This document shows, one piece after another, positions 50,487 to 60,094 of a stretch of 64,000 nucleotides of DNA (position 1 is its first letter; every line of letters begins with the position of its first letter). Under the pieces are notes generated by a model that was not told the DNA's origin, did not search any database, and was given only the letters and a program-made list of their open reading frames with translations. This stretch comes from Brevundimonas subvibrioides (lineage in GTDB: Bacteria > Pseudomonadota > Alphaproteobacteria > Caulobacterales > Caulobacteraceae): assembly GCF_027271155.1 (NCBI RefSeq), contig NZ_CP114542.1, positions 2,170,001 to 2,234,000 of the forward strand, read 5' to 3'. The position numbers and the translations under genes are program-made.

Positions 50487-51191
50487 ATGCGCAAGATCTA
50501 CGCCGATGCCAGAGCCGCACTGGAGGGTCTGACCTTCGACGGCATGACCGTCATGTCCGGCGGGTTCGGCCTGTGCGGCATCCCGGAGAATCTGATCGCC
50601 GCCCTGCGCGACACCGGCGTCAGGGACCTGACCGTCATCTCCAACAACGCGGGCGTCGATGGCTTCGGCCTGGGCCAACTGCTCGAAACGCGCCAGATCG
50701 CAAAGATGATCTCGTCCTACGTCGGCGAGAATAAGGAGTTCGAACGCCAATACCTGGCCGGTGAACTGCAGCTGGAGTTCAATCCCCAGGGCACCCTGGC
50801 CGAGCGCATCCGCGCGGGCGGGGCCGGCATCCCGGCCTTCTTCACCGCCACCGGCGTCGGCACCCTGGTGGCCGACGGCAAGGAGGTCCGGACCTTCGAC
50901 GGCCGGGACTATGTCATGGAGACCGGCCTCGTCGCCGATCTGTCGATCGTCAAGGCCTGGAAGGCCGATGAGCGCGGCAACCTGGTGTTCCGCAAGACGG
51001 CCCGCAACTTCAATCCGATGATGGCCACCGCCGGCAAGGTCTGCGTCGTCGAGGTCGAGGAGATCGTGCCGACCGGCTCACTCGACCCCGACCACATCCA
51101 CACGCCAGGCATCTACGTCGACCGCATCATCCAGGGCAGGTTCGAGAAGCGCATCGAGCAGCGCACCGTCCGCCAGCACGCCAATGCCTGA
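50487..51191 (+). CDS. scoA: 3-oxoacid CoA-transferase subunit A
   Basis: A 234-residue protein of the SCOT alpha type: [54 protein letters not shown] and the end [10 protein letters not shown]. With subunit B it moves CoA between succinyl-CoA and a 3-oxoacid such as acetoacetate or 3-oxoadipate. ATG 50487 has GGGGGAG upstream. A different small gene separates it from subunit B. Confidence 0.92.
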   Translation: MRKIYADARAALEGLTFDGMTVMSGGFGLCGIPENLIAALRDTGVRDLTVISNNAGVDGFGLGQLLETRQIAKMISSYVGENKEFERQYLAGELQLEFNPQGTLAERIRAGGAGIPAFFTATGVGTLVADGKEVRTFDGRDYVMETGLVADLSIVKAWKADERGNLVFRKTARNFNPMMATAGKVCVVEVEEIVPTGSLDPDHIHTPGIYVDRIIQGRFEKRIEQRTVRQHANA

Positions 51192-51594
51192 CACCGACCC
51201 GCGCGCCCGACGCGGCGCGGCCTATATGGCGACGCTCGATCCCGGCCTCGAGGATGCCCTGCGCAAGGGCATGGCCCCGATCGCTCCCGACTTCGCCGAC
51301 ATGATGGTGCAGTTCGGCTATGGCGAGATGATGAGCCGTCCCGGCCTGGATCCTCGCGGTCGCCAGCTGGTCACCATCGGGGCCCTGACCGCGCTCGGCC
51401 ACCCCGTGGATCAACTGAAGGGCCACATCAACGGAGCCCTGTCGGTCGGCGTCACGCCCGCCGAGATTGTCGAGGCGATCATGCAGGTCGCCCTCTACGC
51501 CGGCTTCCCCGCCGCCACCAATGGACTGCGCATCGCCAGGCGCGTCTTCGCCGACCGGGGCGTCAGCCCCCTGCCCGCAACCGGAGAACTCTGA
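51184..51594 (+). CDS. Carboxymuconolactone decarboxylase family protein
   Basis: A 136-residue protein with the family pattern [58 protein letters not shown] and [19 protein letters not shown]. It resembles 4-carboxymuconolactone decarboxylase (PcaC), which would link the CoA-transferase to the 3-oxoadipate pathway, but it lacks the Cys pair of AhpD peroxidases. It overlaps both subunit genes by a few nt (8 nt upstream, 1 nt downstream), so the three are coupled. Confidence 0.85.
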   Translation: MPDTDPRARRGAAYMATLDPGLEDALRKGMAPIAPDFADMMVQFGYGEMMSRPGLDPRGRQLVTIGALTALGHPVDQLKGHINGALSVGVTPAEIVEAIMQVALYAGFPAATNGLRIARRVFADRGVSPLPATGEL

Positions 51595-52253
51595 TGCCCC
51601 GCACCCGCGAACAGCTCGCCGAACGCGCCGCCCAGGAACTGCAGGACGGCTTCTATGTGAACCTGGGCATTGGCATCCCGACCTTGGTGGCCAACTATAT
51701 TCCCGAGGGCATGGAGGTCACCCTGCAGTCCGAGAACGGCATGCTGGGGATGGGGCCCTTCCCCTATGACAACGAGGTCGATGCCGACCTTATCAATGCC
51801 GGCAAGCAGACCATCACCGAAATCCCCGAGAGCGCCTATTTCAGCTCCGCCGACAGCTTCGCCATGATCCGGGGCGGGCATATCAACCTGTCGATCCTGG
51901 GGGCCATGGAGGTGGCCGAGAACGGCGACATCGCCAACTGGATGATCCCCGGCAAGCTGGTGAAGGGTATGGGCGGGGCGATGGATCTGGTCGCGGGCGT
52001 CAAGCGCGTGGTCGTGGTGATGGAGCACGCCAACAAGCACGGCCAGTCCAAGGTGCTGAAGGCCTGCACCCTGCCCCTGACCGGAACCGGCGTGGTCAGC
52101 CGCATCATCACCGACCTGGCCGTCTTCGACGTCAAGCCGGACGGCTCGGGGCTGGAACTGATCGAACTGGCCGACGGCGTCACCCTGGACGAGGTCGCGG
52201 CCAGGACCGAGGCCAGCTACACGGTTTCGCAAACCCTGAACTCTGCGCCATAG
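51594..52253 (+). CDS. scoB: 3-oxoacid CoA-transferase subunit B
   Basis: A 219-residue SCOT beta-type protein with [15 protein letters not shown], the catalytic Glu in [51 protein letters not shown] and TDLAVFDV. It forms the active site with subunit A. The ATG overlaps the preceding TGA by one nucleotide (TGATG). Confidence 0.93.
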   Translation: MPRTREQLAERAAQELQDGFYVNLGIGIPTLVANYIPEGMEVTLQSENGMLGMGPFPYDNEVDADLINAGKQTITEIPESAYFSSADSFAMIRGGHINLSILGAMEVAENGDIANWMIPGKLVKGMGGAMDLVAGVKRVVVVMEHANKHGQSKVLKACTLPLTGTGVVSRIITDLAVFDVKPDGSGLELIELADGVTLDEVAARTEASYTVSQTLNSAP

Positions 52254-52301
52254 TGAAGCCGGATATCGGACCCGCCAGAGGTCCGGGGGATGGAGGGGTC
52301 T

Positions 52302-53237
52302 ATGGGTCGATCGAGGTCTGCCGGTTTGCCGGGCGGTGGTGCGCCTGTGCCGGACGCCGAGCGGGTCGCGGCGATCCGCTTCACCATCCTGGACGACCCT
52401 GACGCCAACGCAACCTTCGCCCAGGCCCCGCACGACGCCCTGACGGCCATCCATCAGCAGCAGGACGACGACGCCGTCGCCGGGACACTCGCGGAATGCC
52501 AGGCCGTCCTGACGCGGCTGAAGGCCGATGTCGAAGCCCTGGACGTCGCCGCCCTGGAACCTCGCAAGGGGCTTGCGGGCCTGTTCGACAGTCGGGCAAG
52601 GCGACTGAAGGCGTTCCGGGTAGCCTATGGTTCGGCTGCGTCGGCCGCGACCCGGATGGCGGATGACATCCACCGTCATGCCAGCCGCATTGCCGACCGC
52701 TCGGAAGCGCTGAACATCCTGTGGGACGAAGCGCGCGACGCCATCGTCGAACTGGATGCCCACATCGCCGCCGCCCGCGCCTGGCTGGATGACCGGGCGG
52801 ACCCGGGGCTGCCTGCGCCCGAAGCGAGCGAGCCCGGACCGCTCGCGGAACCGGCTCCAGACCCGGCCGCGCCGCACCGCCTCGCCATCCGCGTCGAGGA
52901 CCTGACCGCGTTGAGGCCGCCCGCCATTGCGCGGTTGGCGGACCTGCGTGCGGCCCAGAACGCCGTTCATGGCGTGCCGGCCGTGCTGACGGCGCTGCAC
53001 GATCAGGTCGAGGCCTGGCGCGCGGACGGGGCGGACGTCCTGGGCCTGTCGGGCAGGAAACCCCGCAAGGTGAGACCGGCGGCGGACCGGCTGGTGGCGG
53101 CGCGGGACAGCCTCGCCCTGCGCATCTCGGCCGCCCTGGCCGAGATCGGCACCGCCATGGAGCGACGAGCAGAGATCAAGGCCCGCAGCCTAAAGCCCGG
53201 CCCGAAGGCCGAAGATGGTACCGCCTCTCAGGCTTGA
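52302..53237 (+). CDS. Hypothetical helical protein, end overlapping tRNA-His
   Basis: A 311-residue soluble, mostly helical protein with a Pro/Ala-rich hinge (about 160-185). PRKGLAGLFDSRARRLKAFRVAY and the later ENAVHGVPAVLTALHDQVEAWRAD-like region recall TelA/toxic-anion-resistance proteins, but only loosely. ATG 52302 follows GGAGGGG by 4 nt. Its last seven codons and stop are antisense to the 3' end of tRNA-His, so the C terminus GTASQA is read from tRNA DNA. Confidence 0.55.
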   Translation: MGRSRSAGLPGGGAPVPDAERVAAIRFTILDDPDANATFAQAPHDALTAIHQQQDDDAVAGTLAECQAVLTRLKADVEALDVAALEPRKGLAGLFDSRARRLKAFRVAYGSAASAATRMADDIHRHASRIADRSEALNILWDEARDAIVELDAHIAAARAWLDDRADPGLPAPEASEPGPLAEPAPDPAAPHRLAIRVEDLTALRPPAIARLADLRAAQNAVHGVPAVLTALHDQVEAWRADGADVLGLSGRKPRKVRPAADRLVAARDSLALRISAALAEIGTAMERRAEIKARSLKPGPKAEDGTASQA

Positions 53238-53292
53238 ACTGAGGACCTCCGGTTCCACAAACCGGCGCTCTAACCAACTGAGCTAAGGCGGC
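53216..53292 (-). tRNA. tRNA-His (GTG)
   Basis: The reverse strand gives acceptor GCCGCCT/AGGCGGT, D-loop AGCTCAGTTGGTTAGAGC, anticodon loop TTGTGGA (anticodon GTG), T-loop AGTTCAAGCCT and encoded CCA (53216-53218). G1 pairs with U72 and no extra 5' G is encoded, as in alphaproteobacterial tRNA-His. A plus-strand gene ends inside it. Confidence 0.93.
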
Positions 53293-53392
53293 GCAGACGG
53301 CCCCGTGGGGCGACGCGAGGGGCGTTCTCTAGCGGGCCTGACGGAGCCGATCAAGACCGCATTCCCTATCCACAGCAGCGCCCAAAACAAAA

Positions 53393-53416
53393 CGCCTCGG
53401 GGTGGCCCCCGAGGCG
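53393..53416 (-). terminator. Rho-independent terminator after tonB
   Basis: CGCCTCGGGG and CCCCGAGGCG form a perfect 10-bp stem with a 4-nt loop; on the minus strand it is followed by TTTTGTTTTG. It lies 29 bp past the tonB stop and should end the exbB-exbD-tonB transcript. Confidence 0.85.
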
Positions 53417-53444
53417 GTCTGTCGATTTGAAAACGTCGCCTGCC

Positions 53445-54152
53445 CTAGTCTGGCGCGTTGAAGCGGACGTTCCAGGTCACCCTGCCGCCAACGGCAACGC
53501 CATCAACAGATCTGGGTGAAAGCCGGGCACTCCTCGTCGAAGCCAAAGCGGCCCTTCCGAAGCCAGCACCCGCAGGCGTTTCAGAAACGACGCTACAGTT
53601 GCTGACACTGCCATTCGGATTGACGGTGCAGCTTAGCTGAACCGACCCAGAAATGCCCCGCTCCAGCGCCCGTTCGGGATAGTCCGGGATCGCCTGCCGT
53701 GACCACACAGGGTTCGTGATCACCGGCGGACGAACCGGAGCCGGCGGAGCGGGCGGAGGCGGCGGACCGGGGACGATCACCGGGGGACCCCGATACTCGA
53801 CGCGGTCTTCCTTCTTCGTCGGCTCGATCGGCAGGGTGATCGGCGGCGGCGGAGCCGTGGTGTTGATCACCGGCGGACGGACCTGCAGCTTGGGCGGCGG
53901 CGGGGTGTCCGGCGGAGGTGGCGGCGGCGGAGGCGGCGGGGGCGGCGGGATCGGTTCGACGATCTCCACCTGAACCGCGTCGTCCTTGAACTCCAGCTTC
54001 TTCAGTTCGAACTTGGTCTTCTGCACCCAGAAGATCAGGACGCCGAAGAGGATGGTAACCACGCCGAGGGCGACGATCCAGACGACGGGCGACTGTTTCG
54101 TGCGCGGCGCGTCATACCGGCTGCGGTGATATTCAACGGGTGTATCTGTCAT
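53445..54152 (-). CDS. tonB: Energy transducer TonB
   Basis: A 235-residue protein with one N-terminal helix (VVWIVALGVVTILFGVLIFWV), a very Pro-rich periplasmic arm (a run of 13 Pro at about 70-82 and several PPV repeats) and a C-terminal TonB domain (AIPDYPERALERGISGSVQLSCTVNPNGSV, ending VTWNVRF). It passes proton-motive energy from ExbB/ExbD to outer-membrane receptors. Last gene of the exbB-exbD-tonB operon. Confidence 0.93.
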   Translation of the reverse strand: MTDTPVEYHRSRYDAPRTKQSPVVWIVALGVVTILFGVLIFWVQKTKFELKKLEFKDDAVQVEIVEPIPPPPPPPPPPPPPDTPPPPKLQVRPPVINTTAPPPPITLPIEPTKKEDRVEYRGPPVIVPGPPPPPAPPAPVRPPVITNPVWSRQAIPDYPERALERGISGSVQLSCTVNPNGSVSNCSVVSETPAGAGFGRAALASTRSARLSPRSVDGVAVGGRVTWNVRFNAPD

Positions 54153-54166
54153 GTGATTTCCCGTTC

Positions 54167-54604
54167 CTACTGCGGCGCTTGGTCTTCGCCGACCAGGGCG
54201 ACGCTGTAGAAGCCCGCGTCCTGGAGCGCGTTCATCGTCTGCATGAAGTCACCGTAACGCGTCTGCTGGTCCGCACGGATATAGATGCGTTCCTTGGTCG
54301 GATCGCGCCGACCGATCTGCTCGGTGAGCTCGCCTCCCAGGGTGTCGAAGCTGGTCTCATGGTCGCCGATGAAGACGCGCCCGTCGGTCTGGATCGAAAT
54401 GAACACAGGCTTGGGCGGGTTTTCAGCGGGCGGCGCGAGGGCAACGGGAAGTTTCACCTCAATCGACACGGTAGCGACCGAAGACGCCACCATGAAGATG
54501 ATCAGCAGAACCAGCATGATATCAACGAATGGCGTGACGTTGATATCAGCTGTTTGTTCGACGTGATACTTACCGCCGCCAGAACCTCCGAGTTTGGCGG
54601 CCAT
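54167..54604 (-). CDS. exbD: Biopolymer transport protein ExbD
   Basis: A 145-residue protein with one helix carrying the proton-path Asp in INVTPFVDIMLVLLIIFMVA and a periplasmic domain ending IYIRADQQTRYGDFMQTMNALQDAGF. It forms the stator with ExbB in the inner membrane. It lies 5 nt after exbB and 14 nt before tonB. Confidence 0.93.
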   Translation of the reverse strand: MAAKLGGSGGGKYHVEQTADINVTPFVDIMLVLLIIFMVASSVATVSIEVKLPVALAPPAENPPKPVFISIQTDGRVFIGDHETSFDTLGGELTEQIGRRDPTKERIYIRADQQTRYGDFMQTMNALQDAGFYSVALVGEDQAPQ

Positions 54605-54609
54605 CTCGA

Positions 54610-55482
54610 TTAAGCTCCCTTGTCGAGCTGGCGGGAAATGCCGTTCAGCAGTTCAGCGGCGAAGCCGTCCGAACGCGTGCCGTAGGCCGAGATGCGGGTG
54701 TTGAAGTAGTTGTAGAACACCACCGCCGGGATAGCGGCGAACAGGCCGATGCCGGTGGCCAGCAGAGCTTCGGCGATACCGGGGGCAACCGAGGCCAGGT
54801 TGGTGGTGTTGGATTCCACGATGCCGATGAACGAGTTCATGATGCCATAAACCGTACCGAACAGACCCACGAACGGGCCGGTCGATCCGACCGAGGCGAG
54901 GAACTGCTGTCCGCCGGAGAGACGCGAGGCCAGACCGGCCTGAACGGCGGCAACGGCCGATTGGGCACGGAACAGGGCCGAGTCGCGATGATCGCCGGTG
55001 ACCGACAGGCCGGCCTGACGGGACAGTTCGACTTCTTCGGTGGCGGCGGCAGCCATATCGGCCAGCGGATTGCCGTCATATTCGTCCGAGGTGGCCACGC
55101 GGCGCATGTCGGCGATGGTGCGAGCGCCCCGGAACTCTTCCAGGAAACGGTCGGTCTTGCGGTTCAGGCCACCGTACTCGAGCAGCTTGATGATGAGCAG
55201 GGTCCAGGAGAAGACCGAGGCCAGCAGCAGGCCGATCATGACGACCTTAACGACCGGGGTCGCTTCCATGAACATGGAGACCGGGGTGATGCCGCCACCG
55301 TGTCCGCCAGCCTCTGCGGCAGGAGCTGCGGGGTCTGCGGCAGGAGCGGCCGCCGGGGCGGCTGTGGTCGCGGCGGAGGCGGCGGCGTCCGGAGCGGTCG
55401 TCGGGGCCTGGGCCAGTGCCGGCGAGCCCGCCATCAGCACGGCAGCGCCGGCCAGAGCGAGAAGAATGTTGGTCTTTTGCAT
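54610..55482 (-). CDS. exbB: MotA/TolQ/ExbB proton channel protein ExbB
   Basis: A 290-residue protein: signal peptide (MQKTNILLALAGAAVLMAG), an Ala/Pro-rich periplasmic segment, then three helices with the ExbB core SVFSWTLLIIKLLEYG, FLASVGSTGPFVGLFGTVYGIMNSFIGI and GIGLFAAIPAVVFYNYF. With ExbD it uses the proton gradient to energise TonB. ATG 55482 begins the signal peptide; the frame is open further upstream to 55701, but without a signal. Confidence 0.93.
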   Translation of the reverse strand: MQKTNILLALAGAAVLMAGSPALAQAPTTAPDAAASAATTAAPAAAPAADPAAPAAEAGGHGGGITPVSMFMEATPVVKVVMIGLLLASVFSWTLLIIKLLEYGGLNRKTDRFLEEFRGARTIADMRRVATSDEYDGNPLADMAAAATEEVELSRQAGLSVTGDHRDSALFRAQSAVAAVQAGLASRLSGGQQFLASVGSTGPFVGLFGTVYGIMNSFIGIVESNTTNLASVAPGIAEALLATGIGLFAAIPAVVFYNYFNTRISAYGTRSDGFAAELLNGISRQLDKGA

Positions 55483-55888
55483 GTGTCGCCAGTTCCTGCT
55501 TTTTGGTCTGACTCGTGGAACCCTGGAACCACAACGCGTCAGCACGCTGGGGCCCTTGATGAAATCGGTTTTGTCCCGCCGTCGGCCGGAATGGCCTTGA
55601 CGTCGAAACGCCTTCTGTCGCGTCCGGTTGCCGAAAGGCCCCATCGGCGGGTTGGTCGGACGACCGTCAGACAAGAATCCGGCGATCGTTCGGCCGCTCA
55701 CGCAAAGAAAGCGGTCAAGCTCCTTTGGCGAAGCGATACCGGAGCGTCAAGGGTTCAGAGGTGCTTTTCACCCCTCGGGCGAGCGCTTGCCCCAAATGCC
55801 TGCAATGTCACGCCACTGCTGCATTTCATCGTTAGATAAAACACCCCGTAATCCGGGATAACGGACCTGACGGATGGCGGGGGGAAGG
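55483..55888. other. 406-bp gap between exbB and tRNA-Phe
   Basis: No plausible gene is seen. It should hold the exbB promoter and leader on the minus strand. A short hairpin with CCCG-TAAT-CCGGG lies near 55846-55858. I could not pick a convincing -35/-10 pair. Confidence 0.5.
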
Positions 55889-55964
55889 TGGTGCCTGGGG
55901 GCGGATTCGAACCACCGACACGCGGATTTTCAATCCGCTGCTCTACCAACTGAGCTACCCAGGC
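55889..55964 (-). tRNA. tRNA-Phe (GAA)
   Basis: On the reverse strand acceptor GCCTGGG/CCCAGGC, D-loop AGCTCAGTTGGTAGAGC, anticodon loop TTGAAAA (anticodon GAA), T-loop GGTTCGAATCC and encoded CCA (55889-55891) form a full cloverleaf. Confidence 0.96.
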
Positions 55965-56025
55965 GCACGCATCGAAATGCGGAGCGGGGTCTATAGGCGA
56001 GGCGAAACGGGGTGTCCAGCCGGGA

Positions 56026-56202
56026 TCAATCGTCGTTTTCGGGATCGGCGTCGGGCAGGCCCTCGTCCGTGTCCGGCAGGACGTAGGCCCCGACCAGCCA
56101 GCGCTGCAGGTCAAGATCGGCGCACCGCCTGGAACAGAATGGTCTGTAGGCGGCGACCGTCTGGTTTTTGCGGCAGATCGGACAGAGGGGCATGGCGTTC
56201 AT
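56026..56202 (-). CDS. yacG: DNA gyrase inhibitor YacG (small zinc-ribbon protein)
   Basis: A 58-residue protein with four zinc-binding Cys in CPIC and FCSRRCADLDLQRWLVGAYVLP (split at CADLD), the YacG signature, and an acidic tail. YacG binds GyrB and inhibits gyrase in E. coli. Its ATG at 56202 overlaps the stop of the ribonuclease gene by ATGA, completing the infA-maf-rng-yacG block. Confidence 0.9.
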   Translation of the reverse strand: MNAMPLCPICRKNQTVAAYRPFCSRRCADLDLQRWLVGAYVLPDTDEGLPDADPENDD

Positions 56203-57227
56203 CCTTGTTCCACCGCCGTGTTTCCGCGCACCGCTGCTGGATCGACGACCAGCGAGGCCCGTGGACCCAGCCGCGCCACCAGCGGCCCGGCGGCCTCGGC
56301 TTCAACGGATGAGCATCGAATCCGGAGTCGCGGGCTGGCTGTGTCCAGTAGTAGCGCCAGGCGGAGCCGGCGGGTCAGATCGACGGCGCGGCTGGCGAGC
56401 GATGGGCGACCGTTCGCGTCCAGCAGCGCATCGTCGATCGGACGTCGCCGCCAGGTCAGCGACAATTGCAGCAGGCCGAAACGACTGACCGGGCCGATCG
56501 TCGCTTCACCGCCGAAAGCGGACCGGGCCATCCCGGATATCGCGCCGGGATCGAACGCCGTGCCGACCAGGTCGACGGCGACCAGCCCGGCCCACCCCTT
56601 CAGGCCGATCAGCCGGGCGGCCTGGATCAGACCCTCCCCATTGGCGCGCTCGCGGCCCCTGCGCGCGTCACGCCCCGGCAGGTGGGCATAGTCGATATCG
56701 ACGGCGATCAGGGCCCGCGTCCGCTGAACGGCCAGATCGAGGGCGAAGGCGGGGAAGGCATGCACGGTGCCCAGGGCCTCTTCTTCAGCTTCCAGACTGG
56801 CCCGGATCGCCTCGACACCGGTCACGGGCGTGATACCGGGTGCCAGGGCACCGAGGGCCTCGATCACTGTAGGGCCCGGGGCAAGAAGTCGCGGTGGCCC
56901 CTCCCCTGCCCCGCGCAGGCGTAGTGCGGGCCCCTTGGCCTCCCGGGGTTCGGCGGCGACCTCGACCTCGACCGCCTGGCTCTCCGTCAGGCGAACGGTC
57001 TTCGAGAGCGGCAGAAACCCCATCGGGCCCGCGCCGCCCAGATCGACGAAGGCGGCGCGAAAGGCGGTATCGATCCTTGCGATCCGCCCGACGGACACGG
57101 CCCCCAGCCGGTGTGCGGCAGCATCCGTCTCGCGATGCACGATCAGGTGTTCGTAACGGCCATTCCGCGCGACGATGCCACGGACCTCCCCCGGCGTGTC
57201 GTCCAGAAACACCTCGACGTCGGTCAT
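56199..57227 (-). CDS. rng: Ribonuclease E/G family protein
   Basis: A 342-residue protein, shorter than RNase G (about 490). It has the S1-like start (VGRIARIDTAFRAAFVDLGGAGPMGFLPLSK), a reduced middle and the catalytic region with VAVDIDYAHLPGRD and ANGEGLIQAARLIGLKGWAGLVAVDLVG, keeping both acidic metal-binding sites. The zinc-link and C-terminal part of RNase E are absent. It processes RNA in the cytoplasm. Overlaps maf and yacG by 4 nt each. Confidence 0.87.
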   Translation of the reverse strand: MTDVEVFLDDTPGEVRGIVARNGRYEHLIVHRETDAAAHRLGAVSVGRIARIDTAFRAAFVDLGGAGPMGFLPLSKTVRLTESQAVEVEVAAEPREAKGPALRLRGAGEGPPRLLAPGPTVIEALGALAPGITPVTGVEAIRASLEAEEEALGTVHAFPAFALDLAVQRTRALIAVDIDYAHLPGRDARRGRERANGEGLIQAARLIGLKGWAGLVAVDLVGTAFDPGAISGMARSAFGGEATIGPVSRFGLLQLSLTWRRRPIDDALLDANGRPSLASRAVDLTRRLRLALLLDTASPRLRIRCSSVEAEAAGPLVARLGPRASLVVDPAAVRGNTAVEQG

Positions 57228-57802
57228 CGACGCCAGCCGGCCCCGGCCAGCAGATTCACCGTTTCCGGCAGGGGCAGCCCCATCACCGCCGGATGACTGC
57301 CGATGATCTTCAGGACGAAGGCTGCGGCGGGCCCCTGGATGCCATAGCCTCCGGCCTTGCCGCGCCAGTCTCCAGCATCGACATAGGCGTCGATCTCGGC
57401 CTGCGACAGGCGCTTGAAGGCGACGCGCGTATCGACGCAGCGATGCAGGATCCGGTCCCCGGCGGCCACGGCGACCCCGGTGAAGACGCGATGGTTGCGG
57501 CCGGAGAGACGTTGCAGGAACCGCCCGGCCTCATCGGGGCCTTCGGGCTTGCCGAGCAGGCGGCGGCCCACGGCGACAACGGTATCGGCGGCCAGGACGA
57601 CGGCGTCCGGTGCCCGTGTGGCGACAACCTCGGCCTTGGAGCGTGCCAGGCGCACCGCAAGACGCGCCGGCGTTTCATCCTTCAGCGGCGTCTCGTCGAT
57701 GTCCGCCGGGTCGATTCGATCGGGCGTGATCCCGATCAGCGCCAGAAGTTCGATGCGGCGCGGACTGGCCGAGGCCAGAACCAGTTCGGGGCGGGCGCGC
57801 AC
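57224..57802 (-). CDS. maf: Maf-family nucleoside triphosphate pyrophosphatase
   Basis: A 192-residue protein with LVLASASPRRIELLALIG (SxSPRR, residues 8-25), VVLAADTVVAVGRRLLGKP and VFTGVAVAAG, the Maf signatures. It hydrolyses non-canonical or pyrimidine NTPs and guards nucleotide pools. Lies 7 nt after infA and overlaps rng by ATGA. Confidence 0.94.
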   Translation of the reverse strand: MRARPELVLASASPRRIELLALIGITPDRIDPADIDETPLKDETPARLAVRLARSKAEVVATRAPDAVVLAADTVVAVGRRLLGKPEGPDEAGRFLQRLSGRNHRVFTGVAVAAGDRILHRCVDTRVAFKRLSQAEIDAYVDAGDWRGKAGGYGIQGPAAAFVLKIIGSHPAVMGLPLPETVNLLAGAGWRR

Positions 57803-57809
57803 GAACGCC

Positions 57810-58031
57810 TTACTTGAAGCGGTAGGTGATGCGGCCCTTGGTCAGGTCATAGGGCGTCATTTCGACCAGCACCTTGTCGCCGGCCAGCACCCGGATGCGG
57901 TTCTTGCGCATCTTGCCGGCTGTATGGGCGATGATCTCGTGGTCGTTCCCCTCGAGCAGCACGCGGAACGTGGCGTTGGGCAGCAGTTCGCTGACCACGC
58001 CGGGAAACTCGAGCAGTTCTTCCTTAGCCAT
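57810..58031 (-). CDS. infA: Translation initiation factor IF-1
   Basis: A 73-residue S1-fold protein beginning [13 protein letters not shown], with [34 protein letters not shown] and the end [13 protein letters not shown], all standard for IF-1. It binds the ribosomal A site during initiation. Reading frames extending to 58439 are open only because of flanking sequence; ATG 58031 is the family start. First gene of infA-maf-rng-yacG. Confidence 0.97.
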   Translation of the reverse strand: MAKEELLEFPGVVSELLPNATFRVLLEGNDHEIIAHTAGKMRKNRIRVLAGDKVLVEMTPYDLTKGRITYRFK

Positions 58032-58063
58032 GCGGCCTCTCGCGCCCGGTGAATACGAAGAAA

Positions 58064-58165
58064 GGCTCGCGCCGGGCGAAAGCGCGAGCCGTAACAGGTG
58101 GGCGCTAATGCACCAAAACGTTCGGTTAGTCGAGTTCCCCTCCCCGCCGATCGTCGGCGAGGAGG
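58064..58165 (-). terminator. Two hairpins between the esterase autotransporter and infA
   Basis: Hairpin 1 (58139-58165): CCTCCTCGCCGA pairs with TCGGCGGGGAGG with one mismatch, 15 bp past the esterase stop, without a T-run. Hairpin 2 (58064-58090): GGCTCGCGC and GCGCGAGCC pair perfectly (9 bp) and are followed by TTTCTTC on the minus strand. The second looks like a terminator or an infA leader structure. Confidence 0.5.
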
Positions 58166-58179
58166 GAAGGCTTCGTTCG

Positions 58180-60006
58180 TTACAGCGGCAGGGTGAAGGT
58201 GATCCCGCCCATGTTGCTGTCCGCGTGATCGCCGAAGCGACCGCGATAGGACAGCTCAACCTTGACCGGACCCAGGTCGCCCGACACGCCGGCCGAGGCC
58301 AGGATCTGACCGCCGAAGGGATCATCGTAGCGACGCGCCAGCGTCTGCGCCGGGTTGCCCGCGATGCCGACACGCACGTTGTTGGTGCTGTCATCGACGT
58401 TGTCGCGATAGCCGCCCTCGACATAGACGCCGAAGCCACCCACCTCGCCCTCGGCGCGAACCGAAGCCTCGGCCGTCACGGCGTGAACCGAGCGGTCGCT
58501 ATAACGATAGGAGGCCGCGACACCCTGCTCGGTGTAGCCGTCCACATTGGCCGTCACATAGCTGACGGCCGCGCGGGGGGAGACGGCGATGCCGCCCAGG
58601 TCCAGCCACAGGCCACCCTGCACGCGCGCGCCGGTGCTCTGGCCGCGCGTCTCGCCCATCATGACGATCGGTGCCAGGGACGAGATGCGCTTGATGTCGT
58701 TGTAGTCGTCGCTGGCCACGCCGGCGGCGGCGTTCACGAACAGATCGCCCGACCGGTAGCCGGCATAGACGTCCAGTCCGATCGACTGCAGGTCAAAGCG
58801 ATTGCGACCCGATTCGACATTGCCCTCGCGATAGGTGCCGGCCAGGCCGAACCGCATCGTCTCGGTGCCGGCTTCCAGAGCGCCGCGCACGACCGCGCCG
58901 TCGGCGGTCGCTTCCGCTACGTTGGTGCGGGCGTCGGTCTTGGTCCTGTCGTAGCCGCCGGTGAACGAAATGCTGGTCCCCGCGGTCCACGGGCCACGGC
59001 CCGACAGGCTTTCGGTCGCCGTGGCCAGGGTGTCCTCATGATGCCGGAAGGCCGTCTCGCCCTGCAGGGTGCTGCTGGAGCCCAGGTCGCCATAGTAAAG
59101 GTAGTCATTGGCCAGGGCCGCGAACAGCCGGTGACCGGCCGCCGTCGGGTGAACGGTGTCCCAGTACAGATAGGTGTCGGGCGTGGCGCAGACCGTCACG
59201 CCGTTCAGGCAGGGTGCCGTGACGTTGCTCAGGCCGAATCGCCCGGGATCGGCGGCGAGCGTGTCGCTGACCTTGGCGATGTCGAACAGGATGATGTTGG
59301 TGTTCGGGCGCGCCGCAGCGGTTGCCATCAGGCCGGCCGCGAGCGCCGAGTTGAAGGTGCTGCCCGAATAGTCGGCCAGGGCCGAGCCGGACGCGCCGAC
59401 GGACGAAACCGCGAACTGCGGCGTCAGGCCGAGGCGAGGCAGGTTGGTGACCAGGATGGTGCCGGCACCCGCGCCTGCGACGGAGTTGACGATGAAGTTG
59501 ATGTCCGAAGCGGCCGAGTTGGCGACGCCGGTCATGACCGTCTGCGCCGTCAGGGGATTGGTGGCCGCGCCCGGAAAGGCCTGGAAGATGTTGTTGGCGC
59601 CACCGAGAACGCTGACCAGATCACGCGGTCCGAATACGCCACCGGCCGTCGTATAGGTCGTCAGTTGCTGACGCATACCGGGCGGGAAAAGCAGGCTGTT
59701 GTCGGTGCGCGAGCCGCCGTAGGCGTAGTTGATGCTGCCCGTCACAGGCGCGCCTGCGGCCGAGACGCCGGCGGTGAAGCCGAGCAGTTCGGTGAACACA
59801 GGGCCGTTCGAGAACCGGCCCTGGAAATACGGTGGCGAGGTCGGCTGGGTGTTGCCCGACGCGCGATAAAGGTTGCCGTTGTCGCTCAGGCTGTCACCGA
59901 ACACGACCAGCCGGTTGTACGACTGTGCCGAGGCCGTTCCGGCCATGCCGACGGATGCGGCGAGGGTCAGCGCAGCCAAGGCCGCACCGCGAAGAAGTCC
60001 TGACAT
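58180..60006 (-). CDS. GDSL esterase autotransporter (EstA type)
   Basis: A 608-residue precursor: signal peptide ([20 protein letters not shown]), GDSL passenger (block [14 protein letters not shown], block III GANNIF, block [14 protein letters not shown] giving the Asp/His pair) and a C-terminal 12-strand autotransporter barrel ending GITFTLPL. It should be an esterase displayed on the outer membrane. ATG 60006 follows GGAGG by 5 nt; ATG 60075 lacks support. Block III has Asn where many members have Asp. Confidence 0.9.
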   Translation of the reverse strand: MSGLLRGAALAALTLAASVGMAGTASAQSYNRLVVFGDSLSDNGNLYRASGNTQPTSPPYFQGRFSNGPVFTELLGFTAGVSAAGAPVTGSINYAYGGSRTDNSLLFPPGMRQQLTTYTTAGGVFGPRDLVSVLGGANNIFQAFPGAATNPLTAQTVMTGVANSAASDINFIVNSVAGAGAGTILVTNLPRLGLTPQFAVSSVGASGSALADYSGSTFNSALAAGLMATAAARPNTNIILFDIAKVSDTLAADPGRFGLSNVTAPCLNGVTVCATPDTYLYWDTVHPTAAGHRLFAALANDYLYYGDLGSSSTLQGETAFRHHEDTLATATESLSGRGPWTAGTSISFTGGYDRTKTDARTNVAEATADGAVVRGALEAGTETMRFGLAGTYREGNVESGRNRFDLQSIGLDVYAGYRSGDLFVNAAAGVASDDYNDIKRISSLAPIVMMGETRGQSTGARVQGGLWLDLGGIAVSPRAAVSYVTANVDGYTEQGVAASYRYSDRSVHAVTAEASVRAEGEVGGFGVYVEGGYRDNVDDSTNNVRVGIAGNPAQTLARRYDDPFGGQILASAGVSGDLGPVKVELSYRGRFGDHADSNMGGITFTLPL

Positions 60007-60094
60007 ATAATCCTCCATCGGCCGGCTGATCGCGACCGTTGACCTGTAGTCTGATGTGCTTTCGCGCGGACGCAAGATGCCGTGGGGTCAGCTT

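Noticed and set aside
55483..55701. Upstream extension of exbB to 55701
   Set aside because: The extension is Arg/Pro-rich with no conserved sequence, while ATG 55482 begins a good signal peptide.
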